From assembly GCA_013397435.1 (NCBI GenBank), contig VZRG01001946.1, forward strand, positions 1 to 64,000: DNA of 64,000 bases, read 5' to 3'. Within the stretch, counting starts at the first letter, position 1. Each line of letters starts with the position of its first letter. This stretch comes from Erythrocercus mccallii (lineage: Eukaryota; Chordata; Aves; Passeriformes; Dicruridae). Shown here one piece after another: positions 10,327 through 21,260 of the stretch. The position numbers and the translations under genes are program-made. The notes under the pieces were generated by a model. It worked only from the letters and a program-made list of their open reading frames with translations. It did not search any database and had not been told where the DNA came from.

Positions 10327-13300
10327 CACCAGAGCTTGGCCAATCTCACTAAGGGTTTAGTCATACACTTCTCATCTGTGCATATCAGATGTTTTTGAAG
10401 ATGGATTCCCCCTCTGAGCTATTCTTCCACTTGTGCTGAATAAAGTACAAGCCATGTGCCTGATTTTGATTTTTTTTTCTTTTCTTTAAGTCTGTCAATG
10501 CACAGGTTCTGGTACTAGTTTGTTCCTAAATATTTGGATGAAGGAGGCAAACCTTGCAGGTTACATTCTGAATGCATATAGGTCCCAGACTTTGACAAGG
10601 TAGGTTTCTGCTTTCTTCAGGGTAGAGGTATCTGTATTGTGACTGATGTACTGAGATACAAAATACTTATTTAAGTTTCACCTTATGACCTTAGCAACTC
10701 TTGTTACTGAATAAGCCTTCGTAGACCTGCCTGTGTATCCTGCCATTCACATTTCCCTTTTTACAGCTGGGCAATTCTTGAAGGCAGTGATCCTAGAGAC
10801 CCTGTGTCTGAACTGACGTCCTAACATGCAGCCTTGCAGAAGGAATTTGCTGGTTTGTCAGATCTGAGCCACAGCTCTGCAACCCTGCAACGGCACAGCA
10901 GCAGAAGGGACCCCTATCTGACACGGAGCTGCTGAGGAGCCTGTTGCACTTCCCTCTTGTGGTGAGCCCCACTGCAAGGTAAGGACTGCATCCTTTTATC
11001 AGTTCCTCCTTTACTGCATATGGTAGCTGCCTCTGCTGTGATAGCTCTGCTTTCAAGTTCTGCTGAATGCTCTGAGCTCCAAATGATCACACAGCCAATG
11101 ACTACCTACTCTAATTTGCCCCCTTGACAAAGTATTTTCTACTGATGCAGTGTTTGGGTTTAATTTCAGGACTAAAATTATCTCTCAGATGAGCAGCAGC
11201 AGTTTTGTGTATCCTTATTGGTCCAGTTCCTAGCACAAAAGCAAACACTAATGTAGAACCTGGCTATAAATTAAGTAGACATTAAGGATATTTTTTTCTT
11301 ATTATTTACCAGCCTAGAACAGAGTAATTTGAACACCCTAAAAGCAACAGTCCCCAGAAAATTTACTCAGCTTCAAGAATTATTTTTTTTTTAAATCAGA
11401 ACATACCAGATCACAAAACCACTGTTTTCATCCCCATTCCTTTTGTCCAGAATTTTGTATGACATGGCAAACCAAATGCAATTGAAGCATTGGTCCCATA
11501 AATAAAGAATTGAAAAAGAGGGAAGATACATGAGTCTAGTTCACAGAGCTAGAAGAATATCTATAGAAAAATCAGGCTTATCCATGAATAGGGTGTGAGA
11601 GCTTATTAAGCCTGGCTTATTAGGCACTTGCAGGTACCTGAGCAGTAATGACTGTGAGAAAGCAGCCTTCCTGGATGTGTGCAGAGTCTCTGGGAGAACA
11701 GCTTATTGAAGAACAAGGTCATGAGAGCTGGAGTTTATCAGTAGACATAGGAGCTGCAAAATAACCAAAAAGCCAAACTAACCAACCAAAAAAAAAAAAA
11801 ATAGTAGTTAGAAGGGGACAGATCAGAGCTGGAAAAATGTCTGCTCTCATACTTGTGTTTGAAGGATCTTATCTAATTTGTTTAGCCTGGACTTCAGACT
11901 CCCTATTGCCTCTAAGATGATGATGAGTGTTGTTGTAGGCTGTGCAAGTTGCACAACATCTTTGCAGAAAGCAAAGGGGGTGTAAAACAGGAACTAGGAC
12001 CCATTTCTGAAACTTAAGAAAGTGATGTTGTCTGCAGAGATTTTGATGATCCTTCTGCAGAGAGAATAGGAATGCATAAGAATAATGGTCCAAGAAAAGC
12101 AACTCTTGGTCAATATGTGTTTTGTAATTACATCTTATGCTTTTGTCTGCAGCTGAGTGCTATTTTCTGATGAGCTCTGTAAAAAGAAATTCTGCAGAAC
12201 TTCTGTATCATGATTGTTTAATTTGACTTTTGAGTTGATATGAAAGCAATGAATTCCTGTGTATCCTGTAGTGGAGAGCTAATCTGAGGTACAGGAGGGG
12301 ACGTGCTATTGCTATGTCAATTATATTTTTTTGCACCAGCTTTTCAACTTCCTCAATCTCATTAGACTAACATGGGTTCTAGTGGGGAGATCATGTGTTC
12401 AGTCAAGTTGCCTTAAAATTTTCCTGTACAACGCTTTTCTAGTCAGCAGGTGACATTTAATCAAAATAGAACCTTCCCAGAGGAACTTTCTTTTTGGTAC
12501 TTTTGTTTTTCTGGGGAAAAATATTCTGTTTATTCAGTTCTGTTTGTCTCTGACAATTTCAAACAAAAATGTTTTTACTTTTGCTACATATCCATACTTA
12601 AATGAGGATTCTTTTTTGTGTTTTTAAAAGTTGATGTTATTTTACTGGCTCTGGAATAATTTTGAGATTAATTTTTTATTTATTTATGCACAGAATTTTT
12701 TTAAAGTGTAGCTTAAAATTATTGTGTACATCTGTAATTATATGATCCAGTTAGTCCCCCTGACTAATTTTAAGAGAGACAAAAATTGACCAAAGGGTGA
12801 AGCTATCAAGCAGCTGATTTACATGTGCTGCATAATGGTTTGTAGGAAACTACCTCAGGATTGCACAGATTTCGAAAGATCAAACAACTGTTGCAGCTCC
12901 AGATGTAAGATGCAGGCCATTGGATACACTTCTGTTGCTTCCTGTTTAAACAAAAACATTGGAAAAAATTCATTTTGATTTACAGATTTGTGTTGATGGA
13001 GGGCATTTGTTTCCAATGAAATGTTTTGAAACAGCAAAATTCAAGTGACAAATTACCCTTTCTACATAACATTGCTACTGCTCACGAAAGGTGCTGGCTG
13101 GGTGCCAGGGGGCACAGAGGACCAGCTGCAGAACTCCTGACCTTGCTGGGGTAAAAACATGGGAGAAGGAAATGGATCACTTTCCCAAGACAAGTCAGGA
13201 GCTTGACCATGGGACCAAGCTGCAGACTGTCCTTTTAAACCCACAGTCATGGTGCCGGAGTAGTGGGGGATGTCTGGGGCTCCTGAGACAGGCTGAGAGT

Positions 13301-16300
13301 GCTCAGTGCAAGGGATGCTGGCAGGCAGCAGGCACAAATGCTCTCCTTAGGGATACACTGTATGTCTTCACCAGGTACCTCTCGTGATTTCCTCAGCATG
13401 AGCTCCGTTTGATTTGAAGCTGAGGTGTAGTTACGTGTGCAGGTGCACAAACACGTGAGGTACCTGGCAGGCTGCACAGTGTGGCTGTGCTTCAGCACAC
13501 GTCGCCTTCCTCCCCTCAGGGTGCTGCTGCTGCCCAAGGGCCTGGGTGGGAAGAGCCCTGGCTCAGCTGAGGCTGCCTGGCAGCACCAACAGAAGTTGTC
13601 TTTTCCTTCTACTTCCGCAGGGCTTTGACCTCCAGAGAAGACCCAGCCAAGGAGGTGCGGTGGCCTCCTACACCTCCTGCCCCACGCCTCCCCTGTGCGT
13701 GTGCCTGAGGGAGAGGAGCTGAGCTGCTCAGACCCAGAGTGCTGCAGCTTCTTTGTAGCCTGTTGCCTGTGTAGCCTTCTTTGGGAGGATGTGCTGATGG
13801 AGCCGAATGCCTCCTTCATTGCAATTTTCAAGGTTTGCTGAGAAAAATGATGAGTGAAAATGATGGTTAAGCAGATGGTTTAAATTTCTATCGCCTTTCT
13901 CTGTGGTTTCTCTGTCAGCTTCTGTTCTGCCACTGAAAAGAAGGCAGGAAAATGAAACACAGCCGCTTCCCTAAAGAAATGAATAATGATTCTGAGAACA
14001 TTTTTTAATCAACTTTCTTTTTATCAAGAAAAGATGATGGATTTTAGCAAGAAAGGCAAAGAGTGGGAAAAAGCCTTCAGCTAATTCAACTCTTGGACAC
14101 TGTAATGTTGAAAGGAACACATGTTTAAATTGCTTTTTTTCTCTAGATTGAAGATTACAGATGTGCAGCACAAAAAGTTATTATCTCAGCAAATTCAGTT
14201 GAATTTTACTTTTTATGTCAACAAGGAGGCAAACCTGCTGAAGGGAGAAATACGGGCTTTTCAGCAAAGCCCCATCCCATTTGGGTTCGCAGTTGGGCTG
14301 AACTATGAGCCCCTCAGGCAAAGGCAACTGCACAGCAGTAGCCAGAGGACGTGTCTGTTCTTGCTGTAGCCAGTCAGCCATTTGGTGAATGTAATATTAC
14401 TGAAGCATACTGCAAACTGTGTTTTTGGGGAAACCTGCATTCGCTGACCTCCAGCCTCAGGCTGAAGAAGTACTGTGATTCTTGGCATCCTGAACTACTA
14501 AGATACATTGGTGCGACTGGTATCATAGATGTAAAGGTATGAATCTGGTTTTTTCCACTTGTGTGTGGAGATTGGAGTGGCAAAGAAGAGAGAAGTTTGA
14601 CAAGAAGCAACATGAGGGACAGTATTCAATGCTGTGAGACAGGTGGGGCTTGTAGTTATAGTCATCTCTGGATCCTTGCCTCAGAGAGCCAGCTGTATGT
14701 CTGGCTCAGGCAGGACATCATCTCCACTGGGCCATGGATGACCTACATCACAGTGCTGCCCTACCAGATGGCAGCTTCCAGTTGGTGTTGGTAGAGCTGG
14801 CTCCTGGGACCAGAAGATTTAGTGCCCTTTCTAGATGTCTCAAACAAAATGAAGGTTCCTTTGAACTAGGTGCCCTGACATAGATGCAAACGCATGTGAG
14901 AGATGTCTTTTTTCTTTTTCTTTGCCTGAGACTATAGGGAAGAGGACAAAGAAGGATTTTTCTTCCTGTTTTTGTAGGTGGAGATACATTACAAAGGGGG
15001 TTTTAGTATAAACAATCCAGACTGACAAAGGGTGTTGTGTTACTGTTTCTTACTATGTTAACTGTATGTTTGTCTTTACCCCTTGAATTATTTTTACTAC
15101 AGATAATTTGGTTACATCTGTTTTGCTCCAGTGAAGCAGAGATTAAGTGAGTGGGTGTGTTGAAACTGGACTTTCAGACACATCAACTGTTAGTGAAGTA
15201 TGAAAAAGAGAAATGGTGCTTCCTCTGCTGCGACTCTCCTAACAATTGTGTGTCTGCTTGAGTCCTGACATCATCTAGTGAGGAGGTACCACTGGGTTGG
15301 GAAGATCCCTGGGAAATAAACCTCTCTGATCAAACAATATGGCAGGACCGCTGCAGATGACTTTCTGTGCTTTTAAAGTGGCAGTAAAAGGGTGGAAGTG
15401 GAGCCCATTTAGGCTTGTTTCTGGGTTAGGAAGTCTAACACAGTGTTTTTCGCTTTGGATTGGTATTAATATTCTCTCCTGGATCTCTGTGCTTCTGCCA
15501 TCCATCTCACCAGTGTGGGTTCGGCCAGATTGCAGCTGGAAGTGGATCAGCTGGTATGTGAATGGCCTTCGGCAGGAAAGTAGCAGATGTGTTGGCACAG
15601 AGTTTCACAGGCTCTGTGAGCTTGCTCAGCCTGTGCTGAGAGCTGCCAGAGGCCACACCAGTGCAGCACGGAGCCGTGAGTGCCTCTGAGGCTCATTGGA
15701 GCTGCCCTGAGTGTGCACAGCTCAGTGTGACCTTGCATCTTCTTGGAAAACACTCTGTAAATTATACTTAGTTTAGGTAATGCTTTCCAAAACTTGGTCA
15801 GTTTAGAGGCTACCCTATGTATAGACTGGTGCAGTCTTTTCCTTGGGATCTAAGGTGTATTTCTGTTTGCCACTAAGCTACAGTTCTGCTTAAATTCTGG
15901 TATAATGTGTAAAGGGATGAACTAAACCCATGATTTTTCTGGTGCCTGTATTCTAATATAAGACATTCCCCATAAAGGATGAGGACAGTCCTCTGGAATT
16001 CCTCTGTGCTAGGAATGCCAGTGCATCAAGAGAGGTCCCTGTCGAGTATAGGCAATTGCCATCCTGGTTTATGACTTACTGGGAGTCTTCAGCCTGGATT
16101 AGTAGTGCTTTATGTAAAATTACAGCTTAATTGGAAGAGAAAGTTGGTTAGTTTTCCTTTTGAATGCTTTTTCAAGTGTTTGAATAAAGCAGATGTTAAC
16201 AGAAAACAGGTGGCTTTAACCACCTAGGGTAGAGTCCCCTCAGGTTTCAGTCACTGTAAGGTCATAATCCCATTGGTTCTCAAGGTCACCATAAAATTGC

Positions 16301-17943
16301 CAGGGAGAAGCAGTTGGAAACACTTGAATTTCCTCTGTAAAAATGTTTAAACTCTACTTTGCCTTAAAAAATCATTATAAAGCCTTTTAGATGTGTTATT
16401 AGGGAGTACTAAAAAGCAACTAGACAACAGAGAAGCAATCTTCCCACAAGCCCCTATCTAATCAAGGTTCATTTAGGTTGTCAGTGAGCTTTCAGTGCTT
16501 GTTTGCCTGTTGATCTAAGTAGCTGCCTTGACCATTTCAGTAAAGAGGTCAGGGACACAGAAATCCCCTTGCCATTCAAATGTATTTATTTTAAGGGTAT
16601 GGCATTTGAGGAAGGACTACAGCAGTTGCATGACTTTGGCCACAGATTGTTGCACAGAGAGCATGAGTTTTGTGGTGTTGTATTCCTAAAATAGTTTTGT
16701 GAACCTTAAATTTAAAATCAAAATTAAACAAATCCCACTCCCCTTCCCTCTTATGAATATGGTACAGAGGGGGAAATATCTGGTTACTCTTGATGCAGGG
16801 AGAGGAATGCTGTGCCTTCTAGGCTGTGTGTTAGTTGAGCTGGTCTAAATTGCTTTGGGAGCTTGATGGCTCCTGAGCTGTGGTTCATTTGCTTTTCACT
16901 TCTGCTTTCCTCAGGAAGTAAGTGCAGCAGCTAATCAGGTGATTAGAGCAGAGTGGGAGCTGCTGCATACACCAACATGCCTAGTAGGACAGAAGCAGAA
17001 ACACTGATTTCTCTGGATATGGTTAGTGACTACAAAAGGAGCTGCCAAATCTAGGAGCCCAGGTATGTCAAGAGATTTTCTATTAAACTGGACAGATCAG
17101 ACTGTTAAATGTTGAAGGAAGCTGCAATATTGGCTGCAACTGGTATGTTATGATAGGATTACTTTCAGTTAGTGAAAGATTCAGTCAAAGTTCACCCTAC
17201 ATTGCAGTGCAAAGACAGCTTTCCTTAGGAAGCACTGGAATTCCTATTTTCAGCATATACAATTATTAGCTGTCATAACTGTGTTTATTAAACAGTCATC
17301 TTGGCTGCCAGTGAAAAAAAGGGAGTATAAAGGAGTATCACACTGGATTTTTGGGATGATCTGAGCTGTGTGTTTCTTATAGTCCACAGAATCCTGGAAT
17401 TTATTAGTCAAGAAAAGTATGTTGGGATAAAGAATATTTAAAATAAGTAGTCCTAGAACTTGGGGTCTGATATTTTCTCTAGTATATGTCTTGCTATCTG
17501 AAGAACTGGAGTAATTAAGGAGGCCAACTGTAGTCTTTATTTTGTGTTCATGTACTTTTGGAGATTAAAAATTTCCACGTACACTCAAGTAACATATTTA
17601 AAGATACTAACTGTAAAAAGTGCATCAATTTTAGCCTGAATTTTGGTATAAGACTTGATTCAGGCATTTACCTGAATGGGATCCTTCTATAAACTGCTGA
17701 TGGGGGTAATCACAGATAAATATAATTAAAATGTCATTTAAAAACCATGTTTGTTCAAATAGTAAGCTGTTAGTAACAGTATTCTGCTGGTCCTTCTGCC
17801 AGTTTTGGTCAGGCCTTTCTTCCCTTCTGTCTTTTCAGTCTGGAAAGATGTAGCCACATTGCTGTGTGATTTCACACAAGTTTTATTTAGAAAAAAAGGG
17901 AAAATACACGATTAAGTTCCATTTTCTCTCTGTAACCTGAAAC

Positions 17944-17993
17944 TATGATACTATGATACTATCAGATTTATTTGATAGTATCATAGTATCATA
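17944..17993. repeat. perfect 21-bp inverted repeat (hairpin)
   Basis: The left arm at 17944-17964 (starting TATGATACTATGATAC) and the right arm at 17973-17993 are exact reverse complements, 21 of 21 bases, separated by 8 nt (GATTTATT). With one mismatch the stem can extend three more pairs outwards (17940-17942 with 17995-17997). Each arm itself contains tandem GATACTAT units. The surroundings are AT-rich with no gene. It may be the end of a decayed DNA transposon or a cruciform-forming palindrome. Confidence 0.85.
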
Positions 17994-18050
17994 TTTTATT
18001 TGATTAATCTTCACTTCTATATCTTTTAAAGTATTTATTACTTAGAGTTT

Positions 18051-18084
18051 ACTTTTTGTATCACTGTGATACTTATCAAAAAGT
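18051..18084. repeat. second inverted repeat next to the 18-kb hairpin
   Basis: ACTTTTT at 18051-18057 pairs with AAAAAGT at 18078-18084. The inner arm GTATCAC (18058-18064) pairs with GTGATAC (18066-18072) around a single T, leaving a 5-nt bulge (TTATC) on the right. This is 14 pairs in total, about 60 bp from the perfect 21-bp hairpin, and uses the same GATAC-type sequence. Confidence 0.7.
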
Positions 18085-20999
18085 ATCTTATCATATTTAA
18101 TCAAGAATCAAACAAAAAACTTATCAAAACTGAAATAAGCTATTAACTTACACTGAGGATCAGAACAAGTAGTGGAGTGTACAAGAGACAACATGTAAGA
18201 CCTTTTCAAAATATCTAAGTTATCCTCAGTACCAAAGATATTTGAATGCTGAACTATGTGATTTTGTTGTTGGTCTAGAAGCATAATTGTCCTCCAAGAT
18301 GAATAGAAAATTGAAAGGATTTAAAAATCCTAATCAAGTTGTAGATGCAAGAAAAGACTTCTAGGAGAAGTAATATTTAAAACATATAGTGCAAGTAGAG
18401 TCTACAGACTAATACCGGAGGACCGATATTTAGTCTGATATGGCTTTTGTAGTCTAAATAGTTGGAATAAATAAAGAGGAATATCAAAGTCTTCCTTTTG
18501 ATTTCTTGTAGTTTTGGAGATTAAAGTGTTTCACATACACGTCAAACATCTTACATAGCCTGTTATAATTCCACCTTCACTAATGAAGTTGTATCTGGTT
18601 GTAAGAATTTCTGTGGAGCTGGGATGAGCTCTTTCATTACATGGATTCATAGAACGAACACTTTGAGAGGCTGTCCTTGCTTGCTTTAACTGTGCCACCA
18701 ACAATAGAAGCCCTCTCAGTCAAGTATAAATAGAAAGAGAAAATTGGTAAACACATTTGCAGAGCCATGCAGTGCAGCTCAGGGAGTTGACTCATCAGTC
18801 ACTGACCCTCTTCTGAGGCCACTTCATTTCACCTCTCCATGACTAAATTTCACCATTTGTAGAATGCCTCTGTACAGCACTTTGGCGTTCTCTATGAAGA
18901 AGACCATGGTGAACGTAGGCACTGGAGTGAGTTACTTGTTAGCACTGATTTAGGCTTAGCAGAGTAGCTTCCAAGGTGAGACATCTCCTTGAATAAGAGA
19001 ATGGCTTTGCTATTTTTTGGGATGCAAGTTGAGCTTCACTGAAAACATGACTGAACTATGCTCACCGAAGCTGCTAGAACAGCACCCAGGCTTTCTCAAC
19101 CAACACACTTACACTTCAGGATGACTCAAGTGGGTCAAAAATCCCAGAGTTAAGTATAATATATGACAAATGTAACTCCCACACAGTCATGAAGAACAGA
19201 GTCTTCCTCTTTACTCTGTGCAGCACTTTTTCATCTCATAAGGCTTGTTGTCTTAATACAGATAACTAAGGAAAACAACAGAAACAAAACTCAAAATGTT
19301 GTAGAGATAGGAAGTTTTAGACTGACTTTTCCTTGGGGACTGATCAAAATGACATAGGCCTCCATCTCCTAGCAAAGGACAGAGTATGGGCTGTGGTAAA
19401 ATGTTAGCCTGTGGTGTAGTGTGAAGGATCAGCATTTGCATCTAAGCACAGGTGTCTCCTAGGACCATCAGCTTGCTGCAGAGGCTGTAGTGCACAGTGA
19501 CAAGATAAATACCCTGCCCTCTGTCTCTGTGGTACAGAGCTACTGCAGGAGTGTGGAAATAAAACTGGTTCATTTGGCACAGAGTGGGCAGAATACAAGC
19601 AGTAAGCTACAACTGATGCATGATGAAGGAAGAGAATCCCTAATGCAGTTTTAGTGTTGGCTCATCATTCTAAACCAGGCTCATAATAATGTCTTTTAAA
19701 ATTAGTTTGTATGCATGTATGTACTGGAAGTGCGGGTCTGAGTTACATTTTTAATTACATTATCTTTTTTGACATTTTTATTGAAATGGTGGAGTGGCAA
19801 TCACAGAGACACTGTAGATAACCTATTTCCCAGAAATGTAAGTAAATTGGTGTTTTTCTTTGAGAGGGTAATGATTTGTTAAAGACTTTTTTGAGCTCTT
19901 AAAAAAGGATATACTTGGTAAGTCAAGTGAGCTACATTAATCTTGGTGACAACTCCCATCTGCCTACCCACATTGTAATAATTTGTCCTGCCGTAATCTC
20001 AGGAGTAGTCAGACCTAGAATTACCTAGACTCTGATAAGCCCATGGATGACTTTGATGGAAACTGGGGAAGCCTGATCTCTGTTGGTGTAAGTGTTGTCA
20101 TGATGTAGGCTCAGCCTAGCAGGGTGAGCTCACAGAAGGCTGTGGCAAAGAAGTAGGACTGAGTGACCCCCCCGAACACTATGGATGAAAACATGGCTGT
20201 GAAGTAGATGAGAGGACTTGGAGTTGAGATAAGGGTACCAAAAGGATTCTTCGATATGTAGTGCAAGATGGACCCATTTTAATTTTGGTGGACATGAGAG
20301 TGCCAGAAGCACCAAGCTCCTTCATTGAGGCATATCCACTTCAGTTCACAGGATCAGCAAAATGAGCAGTGTTGTTGTGAAAATATCTACTGTACACAGC
20401 TGTACATTTGCCACAAGGAAGAGCTGAGTGTTGCTGCTTCTTTGGGCCAGAACAGCTCTGTGAGGAATCTTTGGCTTTTCCACACAGCTACTGTTCCAGA
20501 TGGGCTTCAGTCCCACTCTATGGGGGGAATGTATCAGTGATGTGCTGCTAGATTTAGCATCCATACTCAATGAAATGTGTAACCTGGCTCTTGGCTAGTG
20601 CTCTTCTGTTGCAGATCTGCTGATAGTAATAGTTATATCTTGTTTTACAGTTGGGGTGACTGAGGTATAAGGGAAAGTATCTGACTCAGTGGCAAAGCTG
20701 GGGCTGGTATCCAGATTTGCTGTGTGGTTTACTGGTTTATTCTGCTAAAGTCCAGATGAGTTGTGTAGCACATGCATATGTCTCATGGAAGAGAGCTTGC
20801 TCATGCAATTGCAGGATAGTTATCTTCTTGTCCAGGAGCAGGGTGCTTTGCTATTAAAATTAGGAAAGAGTCAGTGACTGAGGGTGTTTCCATATTTCTA
20901 AACTACCTCCAACAGTTAAAATGTCAGTGTCTAATTTCTTGGGAGAGTTGGCTGGTAAGAGGTGTAAATAACACAGTATATTTATCTAGTCTCATCAGC

Positions 21000-21260
21000 A
21001 TGGACAAAGCAGCTGAACCCATGTGGCAACTGGAGGATTCACCTAACAATGCAGGACAGCAAAATCAGAACCTTGATGATGGAGACACAGCAAAAGTTCT
21101 GGAGCAGCCTGCACACAGCAACGACGAGCTACCCCAGAGCCATACCCCACTGTGGGAGACTCTAGGCAAACAATTTATAGAATATGAACAAGTGGCTCCA
21201 TTTCTCGTCCCAGAGGATCAACAGAGAAGGCTGCTGGAACTTCTTCCCCTGTTCTTAAAG
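21000..21260 (+). CDS. WDFY4: WDFY4 coding exon 1 (residues 1-87)
   Basis: Starts at ATG 21000, the first in-frame ATG of an open stretch, with A at -3 and G at +4 (strong context). It encodes [13 protein letters not shown] at the start and [10 protein letters not shown] at the end. The first 50 or so residues are acidic, polar and poorly conserved; from [15 protein letters not shown] on it follows the mammalian protein. The donor AAG|GTTTGT at 21261 is weak at +3 but the position is fixed by homology. Phase 0. The 5' edge of the exon is unknown: TTTATCTAG ending at 20989 is one possible acceptor, and an exon with a longer leader is equally possible. Confidence 0.92.

Larger units (their letters stand above)
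1461..20985. other. intergenic region between ARHGAP22 and WDFY4
   Basis: About 19.5 kb without a gene I can identify on either strand. The open frames are short, carry no recognisable motif and are what random AT-rich sequence gives. The region holds an unassigned 46-codon frame at 3265-3405, a CAAAC-rich tract near 2.92-3.00 kb, an old CR1 copy near 7.03-7.43 kb, a purine-rich low-complexity block near 10.23-10.33 kb, a locally GC-richer stretch at 13.05-13.85 kb and nested hairpins at 17.94-18.09 kb. Non-coding 5' exons and the promoter of WDFY4 are probably somewhere in here, but cannot be placed from sequence alone. Confidence 0.6.
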
